Assembly (NCBI RefSeq): GCF_037027585.1
Contig: NZ_JAXCLE010000001.1
Coordinates: 124,001-188,000, forward strand
DNA from: Solibacillus ferritrahens
GTDB taxonomy: Bacteria > Bacillota > Bacilli > Bacillales_A > Planococcaceae
DNA length: 64,000 bases
Direction: 5' to 3'
Shown here piece after piece: positions 34,373 through 44,423 of the stretch (position 1 is its first letter; every line of letters begins with the position of its first letter). The notes beneath the pieces are model-generated. The model saw nothing but the letters and a program-made list of their open reading frames with translations. It had not been told where the DNA came from and searched no databases. A program made the position numbers and the translations under genes.

Positions 34373-35686
34373 TTAAACCTGTATTACACCTAATAAAACT
34401 GCGATAAATAGTAATGTAATACTTAATCCCCACATCCAGAAGAATGAGTATTTTAAGTGTTTGCCCATTTCCAGACCTGATAGACCAAGTGCTAGCCATA
34501 CTGCTGGTGCAAGTGGAGAAACGAATGTTCCGACAATGTTACCGATAATCATCGCATACGCTGTCGATAACGAATCGATGCCATACGTTAGGCCAATCTG
34601 ATCTACGACTGGGAACAAGGCAAAGTAATAGGCATCTGTGCTCAACAGCAAATCAAATGGTACGCCAAGTACACCGATAATAATATGTAAATATTGAGCT
34701 AAAAAGCTTGGCAGGATATTTACGGCATTATTCGCAATCGCTGTTAACATACCTGTACCATTTAAAATTCCTAAAAACAGCCCGGCAGCAATGATGATCG
34801 AAGCCATTGTTAAGGCGTTCGATGCGTGTGCCTGAATGCGTCCCATTTGTTCTTTCGGTGTACGGTAATTAAGTGGTAACGCGATTGCCACACCGATTAA
34901 GAACGCCAAGCCAGCCGGTAAAAGTCCTGACATAAGTATAGCTAGAACAACAATAGCTAAAATAGCATTTGCCCAAATTAGCTTTGGACGTTTCAATGAT
35001 TCATCTACTTCATTGTTAAGAATACTGTTACTTAAATCAAAGTTTAACGTTTGTCCTGTTTGCGCTCGTTTGGCAATCAGGCGTTTTTCACGGAAGCCCA
35101 TAAATACAGCAAGTAGTAGCATTAACACAACACCGATCACCTGAATCTTGATTAACGGATGCCAAAGCTCTGTTACATCTGTATCAAGAACGGAAGCAAC
35201 ACGCCCTAATGGACCACCCCACGGAATCATATTAATAATGGCTGCAGAACCAGCGACTAATAATAAAAGTAAGTACGGATTCATGCCAAGTCGAACATAA
35301 AGTGGCAATAATGCTGTAATCGAAATTAAAAATGTAGAAGCACCTGAACCATCTAGCTGGGCAATGACAGCAACAATAACCGTTACGATCGCAACAAGCA
35401 CGACATTTCCTTTTGATAGCGCTACCATTTTATTGATAATTGGTTCGAATAACCCGACATCCTGCATTATCCCGAAAAAGATAATTGCAAAAATAAACAT
35501 AATCGCAACACTAATTACGGAGTCAATCCCATCCCCGAAAAACACCCCTAAATCATCAAACGAATAGCCTGCAATAAACATTGCAATGACAGGTGGAATA
35601 ACCATTGCAACAATTGGTGATACACGCCCACTAATTAACAGCGCGACAATAACTAAAATCGTTATAATTCCTATAATACTTAACAT
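34373..35686 (-). CDS. citM: CitMHS-family citrate/metal symporter
   Basis: A 437-residue polytopic carrier (start ATG 35686 after GGGGGTTGT; the longer frame to 35758 lacks a ribosome site). It has about 12 helices and the family pattern GRVSPIVAMVIPPVIA, AQLDGSGASTFLIS and NMIPWGGPLGRVASVL. CitMHS proteins import citrate complexed with Mg2+ or Ca2+ with protons. The two genes upstream encode a CitS/CitT-type two-component system on the same strand, the arrangement of citST-citM in B. subtilis. The symbol rests on that context; metal specificity is not readable. Confidence 0.85.
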   Translation of the reverse strand: MLSIIGIITILVIVALLISGRVSPIVAMVIPPVIAMFIAGYSFDDLGVFFGDGIDSVISVAIMFIFAIIFFGIMQDVGLFEPIINKMVALSKGNVVLVAIVTVIVAVIAQLDGSGASTFLISITALLPLYVRLGMNPYLLLLLVAGSAAIINMIPWGGPLGRVASVLDTDVTELWHPLIKIQVIGVVLMLLLAVFMGFREKRLIAKRAQTGQTLNFDLSNSILNNEVDESLKRPKLIWANAILAIVVLAILMSGLLPAGLAFLIGVAIALPLNYRTPKEQMGRIQAHASNALTMASIIIAAGLFLGILNGTGMLTAIANNAVNILPSFLAQYLHIIIGVLGVPFDLLLSTDAYYFALFPVVDQIGLTYGIDSLSTAYAMIIGNIVGTFVSPLAPAVWLALGLSGLEMGKHLKYSFFWMWGLSITLLFIAVLLGVIQV

Positions 35687-35780
35687 AAAACAACCCCCAT
35701 TGCTTATAATTGTAATAATTTTATGACAATTATGTGTATGGGGGAATAATGTGATCATTTATTCAATAAAAACAATAAAG

Positions 35781-36476
35781 CTAATTTTGTTCATAAGTTT
35801 CACACAAGACATAATTACGTTCCGGACGACCGACTGTTCCATAGAGCAGCTGCGTTGCAAGCACATTCATTTCTACTAAATATTCTAAATAGCGACGGGC
35901 AGTGGAACGGCTGGTCCCAATCACTTCACTTAACTGAGTAGCTGTTAACGTTGTGTATTTTTGCTCCTTAAATAATTGAATAACCTGCTCGAGCGTATAT
36001 GTATCAATTCCTTTAGGCAATGTCTTTTCTGTCGCAGTATTATCTTTCCGGTAAAAAAGTGCATCCAAATCGTTCTGTGTAAAGTGTGCTTTCTTTTGAA
36101 ATGCGGTGCGTGTCAGTTGAAGCTGCCGAAACGCTTTTTGCAGTCTCGCTTCATCGAACGGCTTCACAATATAATCAAATATCCCGTACGAAAATAATGC
36201 TGCCACATGTTCACGCTCGGCTGCTGCTGTCACCATGATAATGTAGATACTCGGAAAATGAGCCCTTACATAGGCAACGAGATCATAGCCTTTGACATCC
36301 GGAATATATAAATCCATCAAAAGAACGGTTGGGGGTGCTGCTGTCTGTGTTAGCGCATCGATTAAAGATGCACCGCTTAAAAATTGCTGTACTTGTGCTT
36401 CCGGCTGAATCGCTTTTATATAATCGGCATGGATCGCCGCAATGCGAAAATCATCTTCAATTAACCAAATCTCCAT
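35781..36476 (-). CDS. citT: Response regulator, CitT/DcuR type
   Basis: A 231-residue regulator. The receiver domain has IWLIEDD at the start, the phosphorylated Asp in LLMDLYIP near residue 55 and the switch Lys in IVKPF near 105. The C-terminal helix-turn-helix (YTTLTATQLSEVIGTSRSTARRYLEYLV) is typical of CitB-type regulators of organic-acid uptake. Its start overlaps the kinase gene by 20 bp. It likely activates the CitMHS gene 95 bp downstream. Confidence 0.9.
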   Translation of the reverse strand: MEIWLIEDDFRIAAIHADYIKAIQPEAQVQQFLSGASLIDALTQTAAPPTVLLMDLYIPDVKGYDLVAYVRAHFPSIYIIMVTAAAEREHVAALFSYGIFDYIVKPFDEARLQKAFRQLQLTRTAFQKKAHFTQNDLDALFYRKDNTATEKTLPKGIDTYTLEQVIQLFKEQKYTTLTATQLSEVIGTSRSTARRYLEYLVEMNVLATQLLYGTVGRPERNYVLCETYEQN

Positions 36477-38037
36477 TGGATCCCTTCCTTTGTAAAATGA
36501 TTAAAAAGCAAGCTCCGCCTAAATCGCTTTCTTCCAATAATAATGAGCCCCCTACCTTTTGGAGTGCCTGCTCACTAATTGCTAAGCCGTACCCGTGATC
36601 ATAGCCATCCTTTGTCGTATAGCCGAGTGTAAAAATTTGCTCTGCTGTTTCTTCATCAATGCCCGGCCCGTTATCATGCACCTCAATAATCAGTTCATGA
36701 CTATATTGGTGAATAAAAAGGTTAATTTGCTTATCGGCTATGTTCGTATTATGTAACGCATCCATTGCATTTTGAAGCACATTGCCTAACGCAGTTAATA
36801 ATGCATCTACTTCTTCATCTTGATAATCGATTACATCATCCTGAGATTCAATCTTTATCGTAATACCGCGCTCCTTGGCCTCGGAAATTTTCCCCTCTAA
36901 TAATGCTTGTATAAGGATAGAAGGTTGGGCTGAAAGTACTTGCTGCTGTTTTGTTGTATCCTGCTGCTCCTGCCTAATATAGTGAATTGCTTCTTCAATA
37001 TGGTCTTGCTTAATTAACCCAAGGATTACATGTAGTTTATTAGCAAACTCATGGGTTTTTGCACGCTGCATTTGTGCCTGCTGCTTCACAAGTGTCAGCT
37101 CATTAATCACGGTCTCATACTCAAGCTTTGCACGCAATATATATAAATAGCCGAGCTGTTTATCATGCTTTAACGGTGCTTTTGAAATAATCATCTCCTG
37201 CTGCTGCAAAGGGATTTCCAGAGCACGAATCACCTCTTCCTTAAACAGCCGCTCAGGAAGTACCTTATGCAGTGATATCCCTTCTGCCAGTTCCGAAATA
37301 AGCTCCTTCGCCCGTGAATTACTAATTACAACATCATTATTCAGTGTTGTTAATATAATACCATCCGTCGTTTCCTCTAATATTGTATGATAGGCCGAAT
37401 AAAGCTTGGCAATTTGCGCAGGCTGCATCCCGAGCAATTGCTCCTTTACATAAAGCGATAGCAAAACAGCACAAATAATACCGAAAACCGCGACGAGAAG
37501 CGTTATTTGAAGCCATCCACTAAAAGCCGTATCAATTGTTCCCTGGATATCCTTCGTTAAAAATCCGACCGACACAATCCCAACTACTTTGTCATCTATA
37601 ATAACAGGTACCTTTCCACGGATCGACTCTCCTAGTGAACCTGTTGTTACCGAAACAATTGGCTCTTTGTTAATTAGTGCCGAATCATTGTCCCCTCCAA
37701 CCATCGACTGACCAATCTTTTGGGGGTCAGGATGAGTATACCGAATCCCTTGTTCATTCCCAATCACAACAAAACTGGCACCGATCTGCTGCCTTATATC
37801 TTCTGCGATTGGCTGAAGAATGGAAGAGGGGTCTTCTGTAGAAAATGTGGAAACGATATCCGGACGTTCAGCAATTAAATACGCACTCGTTAACGCTTTT
37901 TCCCCCATCTCCTCTAGTATCGATTCATCCAAATGATGATTGATTAGTAATAAAAACAGCACACAAATCGCAAATATAATCCCGCTAATCGTAATAATGA
38001 GCCTTGCCGTTAAAGATTGTCTTAGGCGAGTTACCAA
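36457..38037 (-). CDS. citS: Sensor histidine kinase, CitA/DcuS type
   Basis: About 526 residues from TTG 38037, 5 bp after AAGGGGGCGG. A transmembrane helix near 12-32, an extracellular sensor (Cache/PAS-like, about 35-165, with GQSMVGGDNDSALINKEPIVSV), a second helix, then a cytoplasmic PAS and the kinase core. The H-box reads KTHEFANKLHVILGL, the CitA/DcuS form; the ATPase has NVLQNAMDA and DNGPGID. It should sense external citrate or a related acid and phosphorylate the overlapping regulator. The longer frame to 38055 also begins with TTG. Confidence 0.9.
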   Translation of the reverse strand: MVTRLRQSLTARLIITISGIIFAICVLFLLLINHHLDESILEEMGEKALTSAYLIAERPDIVSTFSTEDPSSILQPIAEDIRQQIGASFVVIGNEQGIRYTHPDPQKIGQSMVGGDNDSALINKEPIVSVTTGSLGESIRGKVPVIIDDKVVGIVSVGFLTKDIQGTIDTAFSGWLQITLLVAVFGIICAVLLSLYVKEQLLGMQPAQIAKLYSAYHTILEETTDGIILTTLNNDVVISNSRAKELISELAEGISLHKVLPERLFKEEVIRALEIPLQQQEMIISKAPLKHDKQLGYLYILRAKLEYETVINELTLVKQQAQMQRAKTHEFANKLHVILGLIKQDHIEEAIHYIRQEQQDTTKQQQVLSAQPSILIQALLEGKISEAKERGITIKIESQDDVIDYQDEEVDALLTALGNVLQNAMDALHNTNIADKQINLFIHQYSHELIIEVHDNGPGIDEETAEQIFTLGYTTKDGYDHGYGLAISEQALQKVGGSLLLEESDLGGACFLIILQRKGSNGDLVN

Positions 38038-38256
38038 GGTTCCGCCCCCTTTCAAGTGTTTTTACTATTTTAACATGGGAGTATTGGGGAATTAATCAAT
38101 ATTACCGTAACTTAATTTCATTATAATACTGAAATGAATTATTTAAATTTGTATTTGTCCCACTAAGAGAGTAAAATATTACTATAACAAACTCCCCAGA
38201 AATATTACTTAATAACCAACAAGTTGTCCAATATATAAAAGAAGGAGTTTAAAGTA

Positions 38257-38886
38257 ATGAATATTACTCGAATTTCAAAATATGTTCTTTCCTTTTTCTT
38301 TGTATTAGCACTGATTTTTTTAGGTTTCAATACAACACCACTTGCGACAAACGAAAATAATGATCACGATGTTATACAATCCATTAATCAATACCTACGA
38401 TCAGATTATGTAGCTATGTATGATTATGATAATGAGTACGACATTGAAAGTGAATTGTTAAAAATCCAACAGTTGCGGGAGGATTTAACAAATGCTACTG
38501 GATTGGATTATAAACTGCTTCAACAAGCTCAGACAATGCTCGTACAATTAAACAGCGCTATTTATAACAGAAGCTTATATAAAGCCGATTTCTACGTTGA
38601 TGCTTATTTATCGACACTATATGAAACTGAGCATGCACAAAGCCATTATAGTGACTGGAGCCTGTATACAATGCCTTTTGAGGAGAACCAGCAGATGGAC
38701 ACAGAGCTATGGAATGAGCTTACCGAACAGGAAAAATTAAGCTTCATTCTTTCCATGAAATCGATTTTACTAAATCAGGAATCTGTACAATACATGCCAT
38801 CTACATTTTATGTATTGGAAAAACTAGAGCAATCATCCCACGATAACATTGCGAACTACACTGTAAAAACTTTGCACTTCCATTAA
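38257..38886 (+). CDS. Exported protein of unknown function
   Basis: A 209-residue protein with a signal or anchor segment (residues 9-28, ending NTTPLAT). The mature part is acidic and helical, with YDYDNEYDIESELLKIQQLRE and two more helices. It has a strong AAGGAG ribosome site and a perfect terminator. No family is recognised. It is divergent from the citST operon. Confidence 0.6.
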   Translation: MNITRISKYVLSFFFVLALIFLGFNTTPLATNENNDHDVIQSINQYLRSDYVAMYDYDNEYDIESELLKIQQLREDLTNATGLDYKLLQQAQTMLVQLNSAIYNRSLYKADFYVDAYLSTLYETEHAQSHYSDWSLYTMPFEENQQMDTELWNELTEQEKLSFILSMKSILLNQESVQYMPSTFYVLEKLEQSSHDNIANYTVKTLHFH

Positions 38887-38903
38887 ATTTACCGGAAAAA
38901 TAA

Positions 38904-38947
38904 AAAGACTGCGCTAATAGTCAAATTGACTTTTAGCACAGTCTTTC
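38904..38947. terminator. Bidirectional terminator between convergent genes
   Basis: AAAGACTG-GCTAA-AGTCA pairs with TGACT-TTAGC-CAGTCTTT with small bulges, and has A/T runs on both sides. Confidence 0.85.
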
Positions 38948-38986
38948 TTCGTTTAGTCGTTGTAAGGCGCATACCCGTAACGTATT

Positions 38987-40468
38987 TTATCTTACTTTCT
39001 GAGCACGGTGTGATGCCGCTGCGCCAGCTAATTTCCCAAATACCGAACCAGACATTAACCCTGATCCACCTGGGTAATTTTCATAGAAAATCCCACCAAT
39101 CATTTCTCCAGCCGCATATAAGCCTTCAATTGGTTCATTTGATGTATTTAATACTTCACCTTCTGGAGTTGTCGCTAATCCCCAGAATGAGAATGTAATA
39201 CCGCAAGTAACCGGATAAGCATAGAAAGGTCCTTCACTTATTGTTTGTGCCCAGTTCGATTTCGGTGGTGTAATCCCTTTTGTACTTTTCCCGTCTTTAT
39301 CAGAAGGATTAAATTCCCCTTCTTGAACAGCTGCGTTATATTCATTAATTGTTTGCAAAAACTGTTCTTTATTAATATCCAATTGATCCGCAAGAGCTTC
39401 CAGTGTAGGTGCTTCAGCGACTGTCGCTTCTTCCAGATTATACTCCGCACGTAAAATCGGACGAACTTTTGCATCATAAATCTGGTAGGCAATATTATTA
39501 GGTTGCTTTAATATTTCCTTACCATATTTTGCGTATGTGTAGTTACGGAAATCTGCACCTTCATCTACAAAACGGTTCCCTTCCACGTTCACCATCACGC
39601 TATACGGGTAGGAGTGTTTCTTAAAGATATCACCTGGTTTTTGGAAATCTCCAACTCGTGGTGCATTGGCATCTGTCCCAATTGCATGACAGCCATTTAC
39701 TTGACCATATGTTTGGGCTCCGATGGATACCGCCATATCGATTCCATCACCCGTGTTAAATTCAGTTCCTCTAACTAATGCCTCATCCCACTCTTCGCCT
39801 AATGCTTCGGCACGTTTCTTTTTGTTCGCTTCAATACTACCGCAAGCTAAAACAACACTTTCGCATTCAATTGTTTTAAGCTCATCTTTTGTTTGAACTT
39901 CGATAGCTGTAACGACCTTATTTTCCGTTACAATATTCGTTGCTGCACTTTCATACCATACATCAATACCTAATTCTTCGCAGCGCTTAAATAAACTTCT
40001 CATTAAACCAATGCCTTTATCGACCGTTTTAATCGGCAGACCGCCCCAGAAATGAATTTCCCCTTCTTTTTCAAAAGATTGGTTCGCATAGTTTAATTCA
40101 AACTCTACGCCATGCTTTTTCATCCATTCAATCGTTGGGAGCGATTGATCCACCAATTGACGAATCAGCTCCGGTTTACTTTGATTTTTTGAAACGCGCA
40201 TAATATCATCATAAAAATCCTGCGCGGCATAAACTGGCATATTAATTTTATTAATTGTTTCCTCATCTAAATCAATTACTTTAGTAATCGACTCTAAATC
40301 CTGATAGGCTACACGGATTGCACCATCTGTAAAGAAGGAATTTCCCCCTCGCTTTTCAAACGGACCTTTTTCTAGTACGAGCACCGAGCTTCCCTGCTCC
40401 TTTGCAGAAATCGCTGCACATAATGCCGCATTTCCTGCACCTACAACTACTACATCATATTTTGACAT
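38987..40468 (-). CDS. tcuA: FAD-dependent tricarballylate dehydrogenase-like protein
   Basis: A 493-residue flavoprotein from ATG 40468 (MSKYDVV). It has the FAD motif VVVVGAGNAALCAAISA, RGGNSFFTDGAIR, GFCHA-type region QVNGCHAIGTDANAP and the closing YPGGSGLMSGSVFGKLAG. The asparagine form GAGNAALCAA and GGNSFFTDGA are those of TcuA, which oxidises tricarballylate to cis-aconitate. No tcuB gene (electron acceptor) is nearby. Adjacent AbrB-family, CitMHS-family and LysR genes support a tricarboxylate pathway. Substrate is inferred. Confidence 0.82.
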   Translation of the reverse strand: MSKYDVVVVGAGNAALCAAISAKEQGSSVLVLEKGPFEKRGGNSFFTDGAIRVAYQDLESITKVIDLDEETINKINMPVYAAQDFYDDIMRVSKNQSKPELIRQLVDQSLPTIEWMKKHGVEFELNYANQSFEKEGEIHFWGGLPIKTVDKGIGLMRSLFKRCEELGIDVWYESAATNIVTENKVVTAIEVQTKDELKTIECESVVLACGSIEANKKKRAEALGEEWDEALVRGTEFNTGDGIDMAVSIGAQTYGQVNGCHAIGTDANAPRVGDFQKPGDIFKKHSYPYSVMVNVEGNRFVDEGADFRNYTYAKYGKEILKQPNNIAYQIYDAKVRPILRAEYNLEEATVAEAPTLEALADQLDINKEQFLQTINEYNAAVQEGEFNPSDKDGKSTKGITPPKSNWAQTISEGPFYAYPVTCGITFSFWGLATTPEGEVLNTSNEPIEGLYAAGEMIGGIFYENYPGGSGLMSGSVFGKLAGAAASHRAQKVR

Positions 40469-40566
40469 CAGACATATCCCCTTTTCCATTTGTTAGCTTT
40501 ACTATAAAAAACATGTTGAAATAAATGAAATATTTTATTTTTAGTAATTACCATAAAATCTTTTTA

Positions 40567-41589
40567 TCACTTAAGTAATTTCCATTTTAAAATCGGTAAG
40601 ATGAGAATATAGATAAATAGCATTCGAAATAACTGAAAAATAGTGACCTGTGTGGCATCGGCTTGTAAGGCTGTGGCGATCAGTCCCATTTGATCCATAC
40701 CACCTGGGGCAGTACTTAAATAGCTTGTAGCAAAATCCATATCAAATAAGAACACCATTCCTTCAGCAATTAAAAAAGTTACGAATAATAGTAAAACTGC
40801 GCTGCTTATACCACCTATTAATACACGTATCGGTAAACGTAAAGATTGCGGATGTAAAAGTAACCCGATATACGCCCCAATACAAAGCTGTGCGATATGC
40901 AATAAATTATTATCTAGTGGGGATATTTCTACATTGAATAAACTTAAAAGTAACCCGATAATAACAGGCGTTAAAAAATGCGGTACAGGTAATTTTAATT
41001 TTTTCCCAACCGGTAACAACATAAAGCCCAGTAAAATTAATAGGGTACTTTGCAATAAACTGGCTGAGCCTGTTTCAATTTTTTCAGGCACTTTACCTGT
41101 TAATGAAACAATAATTGGAATTAAACCGACTACAAAAAGTACGCGTATGACATGAAAGAACGTTACAACAGCTACGTCGATATCTTCCTGTTCTTCTGCA
41201 AAAACAACTAATTGAGATAAACCACCAGGAATGCTCGCTGTTAAAGCTGTGGCTAATGGTATATTTGCCCACCTTTGCAATGAGTATGCTAACGCAAGGC
41301 AAAATACACTTAAAGCGATGTTAAGAACTAACATAAAAAACAGTGTATCTTTCATGGCAACTAAAATATTAAACGTGAAAAGCTGGCCAATCGCAGTTCC
41401 TACTATAACTAAACCAATATTGCGCATGATGATTGGCCATTTCATCGGAAGTTTCCAAAGCAACTGTGTGAACAATACACCAAATAAAGAGCCTAACATC
41501 CAGGGCATTGGGAAGTTGATTAAGTGAAAAATGGTGACCCCAACTATTGCTACAATTATCACTGTAACAATAGGGGAAATTGTGCGCAT
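40567..41589 (-). CDS. AbrB-family (PF05145-like) membrane protein
   Basis: A 340-residue integral membrane protein with about nine helices in two homologous halves. Each half carries the family motif: PGGLSQLVVFAEEQ near residue 120 and PGGMDQMGLIATAL near 305. The start ATG 41589 follows GGGGGGATTTT; the longer frame to 41643 overlaps the upstream gene. Members are often mislabelled ammonia monooxygenase; function is unknown, but many sit beside organic-acid transport genes, as here. It lies between the CitMHS and TcuA-like genes in one operon. Confidence 0.8.
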   Translation of the reverse strand: MRTISPIVTVIIVAIVGVTIFHLINFPMPWMLGSLFGVLFTQLLWKLPMKWPIIMRNIGLVIVGTAIGQLFTFNILVAMKDTLFFMLVLNIALSVFCLALAYSLQRWANIPLATALTASIPGGLSQLVVFAEEQEDIDVAVVTFFHVIRVLFVVGLIPIIVSLTGKVPEKIETGSASLLQSTLLILLGFMLLPVGKKLKLPVPHFLTPVIIGLLLSLFNVEISPLDNNLLHIAQLCIGAYIGLLLHPQSLRLPIRVLIGGISSAVLLLFVTFLIAEGMVFLFDMDFATSYLSTAPGGMDQMGLIATALQADATQVTIFQLFRMLFIYILILPILKWKLLK

Positions 41590-41605
41590 AAAATCCCCCC
41601 TAAAC

Positions 41606-42895
41606 TTAAACACTAATCGCTCCTGTAATGACTGCAACGACAATGAGGAAAACAGATGTTAAAAAGCACCAAAGAAATGCATATTTTTGATATTCTCCCA
41701 ATTCCTTTGAAATCATCCCGACTAGCAAAAATGTCGAAGCCACTAATGGACTCAAAAGATGTACTGGTTGACCAAGCACAGAGGCACGCGCGATTTCAAT
41801 CGGTTCAACCCCAAATGATATAGCCGTTTCCGCCAACACAGGCAGCACTCCAAAATAATAAGCATCATTAGACATAATAAACGTGAAAGCTATGCTTGTA
41901 ATACCTACTATTAAAGGCAATTGTGAACCTAAAGATTCCGGTATTAATGAAATGAGAGCTGTTGACATAGCGGTTACCATACCTGTTCCTGATAGAACCC
42001 CAGTAAAAACGCCTGCAGCAAAAACTAGTGCTGTTACAATCAATGCATTTCCTGCATGCTTCATGATGATTTCTTTTTGTACAGTATTTTTTGGGAAGTT
42101 AATCATTAATGCAATAGCAAACCCAAAAATGAAAATAACAGATGGCGGCCATATGCCTTTTACTAGAATTACCATGACTACAGCTGTTAATACGAGGTTC
42201 GACCACCAACGAATTCGAGATGGCTTACCTACACTTTCTTCACCTGTATTAATAATGTGATCAATCGCAATCACATGAACCCCTACACGTTTACGTTCCT
42301 TCTTCCCTAAAAAATAAGCTACTATAAGTACCCATATTGCCCCAACAACCATTAATGGAATCAATGGAACAAAAAATTCCGTGGGGTCTACTCCGGTTGC
42401 CACAATGGCTCTTGTTGCAGGACCTCCCCAAGGTGTCATCGCACTCATAACACTTAAAGAGAGCATAGCGATAGTTGCCAATATCAATGGATTCATACCA
42501 ATTTTCAAATATAATGGCAGTAAAGCAGAAACTGTAATCATGTACGTTGTTGTACCGTCTCCATCTAATGCAACTGCAAGTGCTAATGCAGCTGTTCCCA
42601 TCGCAATTTTTACTGGATCTCCTTTGACAATCGTTAAAAGCCTTCGTATAAATGGATCAAATAATCCCGCATCAATCATTACCCCAAAATATAAAATGGC
42701 GAATAATAATAATGCAGCAGTTGATGATACTTGTTTCATCCCATCCAACATCATATCGCCAAGAGTTGAAGCAAATCCTGCAATTATAGCGAATACAATA
42801 GGAACTGTTATTAATGCTACTATTGGTGACAAACGATTGCTCATAATGAGATAGGTAAATAGAATAATCATTATAAAGCCTAAGCTGGCTATCAT
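41606..42895 (-). CDS. CitMHS-family transporter (second paralogue)
   Basis: A 429-residue polytopic carrier, the same family as the one ending at 34373: NRLSPIVALITVPIVFAII, DGDGTTTYMITVSALLPL, MTPWGGPATRAIVATG and SNDAYYFGVLPVLAE. It is the first gene of the operon with the AbrB-family and TcuA-like genes and is divergent from a LysR gene, so it probably imports the tricarboxylate that the dehydrogenase oxidises. Confidence 0.86.
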   Translation of the reverse strand: MIASLGFIMIILFTYLIMSNRLSPIVALITVPIVFAIIAGFASTLGDMMLDGMKQVSSTAALLLFAILYFGVMIDAGLFDPFIRRLLTIVKGDPVKIAMGTAALALAVALDGDGTTTYMITVSALLPLYLKIGMNPLILATIAMLSLSVMSAMTPWGGPATRAIVATGVDPTEFFVPLIPLMVVGAIWVLIVAYFLGKKERKRVGVHVIAIDHIINTGEESVGKPSRIRWWSNLVLTAVVMVILVKGIWPPSVIFIFGFAIALMINFPKNTVQKEIIMKHAGNALIVTALVFAAGVFTGVLSGTGMVTAMSTALISLIPESLGSQLPLIVGITSIAFTFIMSNDAYYFGVLPVLAETAISFGVEPIEIARASVLGQPVHLLSPLVASTFLLVGMISKELGEYQKYAFLWCFLTSVFLIVVAVITGAISV

Positions 42896-43039
42896 ATACC
42901 TCCCCCGTTCTTATTAATTTGTAAGCGGTTTACTATCCCCATTTTCAGAATATATGATATATTCAAATAAATAAAATAGATAGTTTTGAGCGCTACCGAT
43001 AAAAAATTTTTATCTCAAGTAAAAACGAAGGAGATTTTC

Positions 43040-43900
43040 ATGAATATAAATGACTGCCAATTATTAATAGATTTATATAAAACCAAAAATATTACACATA
43101 CCGCCAGCAATCTCTATACATCCCAACCCGCACTCACTTACCGGATTAAACAACTCGAGAAAAAATATAAAATAGAATTAATTGTGCGTGGCTCAAAAGG
43201 AATCGATTTTACGGAGGAAGGCCGGATTTTATATGAACATGCTAAACAAATTTTACATAACGAAAAATTGCTAGTTGATCAATTAGCGAATTTAACCGTA
43301 GATACACAGGGAACGATCTCTATTGGCGCTTCCGGACTGTTCTCGTTATATCAACTCCCGAAAATATTGAATGATTTTAAAGAGCTTTATCCGAATATTT
43401 ATATACAACTAAAAACTGGCTGGAGCAGTGAAATTAAAGAAGCACTTAATGCAGAGGAAATTCACTTAGCAATTATTCGCGGGGATTATTCATTGAATGC
43501 AAAAAAATATATACTCTGTACAGAGGAATTATATGTCGTATCGAAAACGCCTTTTAAAAAAGAAGATATCCCGAACTTACCGTTTATCACTTATAAAACG
43601 GATATTTCGTTAAGCCTTATGATCGATAAATGGTGGCGCACTTATTTTCAGCAGCCTATACGTCCTAGTATTGAAACCGATCAGGCTGCTACGTGCAAAG
43701 AGATGGTGAAATATAATCTCGGCATTGCCGTATTGCCCGGAATCAGTATAGAAGGAGAAGATTTATTTAAAATTTCATTGAACGATTTTGGAGAAGATAT
43801 TTATTATAGAGAGACGAGTTTATTTTATAACCCCTATGTCGAGAAGCTAAGACATGTTAATTTATTTTTGGATTTTTTAAAGGGGCATTATAGTATATAA
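43040..43900 (+). CDS. LysR-family transcriptional regulator
   Basis: A 286-residue regulator from ATG 43040, 7 bp after AAGGAG. The N-terminal winged helix reads LLIDLYKTKNITHTASNLYTSQPALTYRIKQLEKKY, followed by an effector domain with GTISIGASGLF. Being divergent from the tricarboxylate operon, it is the likely TcuR-like activator of that operon. The shared 144-bp gap is AT-rich; no certain operator is visible. Confidence 0.9.
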   Translation: MNINDCQLLIDLYKTKNITHTASNLYTSQPALTYRIKQLEKKYKIELIVRGSKGIDFTEEGRILYEHAKQILHNEKLLVDQLANLTVDTQGTISIGASGLFSLYQLPKILNDFKELYPNIYIQLKTGWSSEIKEALNAEEIHLAIIRGDYSLNAKKYILCTEELYVVSKTPFKKEDIPNLPFITYKTDISLSLMIDKWWRTYFQQPIRPSIETDQAATCKEMVKYNLGIAVLPGISIEGEDLFKISLNDFGEDIYYRETSLFYNPYVEKLRHVNLFLDFLKGHYSI

Positions 43901-43949
43901 CGGCAGGCTGGAGTGCTGTAATATTCTGCTATTTATAAAGGGGGTTCTT

Positions 43950-44417
43950 ATGAAAAAAATTAGCATTATTGCTTTAGTAGTTATTATTTGTATAGGATTG
44001 TTTGTTTTTTTTAATGGAGAAATTGGTGAAAGTACTGAGGAAGCAAGAATATCTACATTAGGTGGATTTAGTGCTGAGTATGATGATTTCGCATTTTTTT
44101 CATTAGCAGTTATGGACGAGGGGAGAAATAATATTATTGATATTGAATTAACTCATGATATTCGGAAAACCTTAACTAAGAATTTAAAAATGCAACACGC
44201 AGAAAAGAATCCAAGTCCGGAACGTCCGACTACATTTATAGGCTCATTAACTTTTACAGATAATAATGGTTTTATGACAGAAATCCTAATTTATGAGGAT
44301 GAATCGAATCATACATATATCAACTTCCCTTCAAATTTTGAGAACTATGATAAATTTTATGCATTAACAACGGATCATTTCTCTGATCTCTTTTTACAAT
44401 TGAATGAAAGTCAGTGA
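43950..44417 (+). CDS. Membrane-anchored protein of unknown function
   Basis: A 155-residue protein with one N-terminal transmembrane or signal segment (residues 4-22) and a beta-rich extracellular part (GFSAEYDDFAFFSLAVM, TFIGSLTFTDNNGFMTEILIY). The AAAGGGGGTT ribosome site is strong. It lies 49 bp after the LysR gene but has no obvious functional link. No family is recognised. Confidence 0.6.
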   Translation: MKKISIIALVVIICIGLFVFFNGEIGESTEEARISTLGGFSAEYDDFAFFSLAVMDEGRNNIIDIELTHDIRKTLTKNLKMQHAEKNPSPERPTTFIGSLTFTDNNGFMTEILIYEDESNHTYINFPSNFENYDKFYALTTDHFSDLFLQLNESQ

Positions 44418-44423
44418 GTACAA

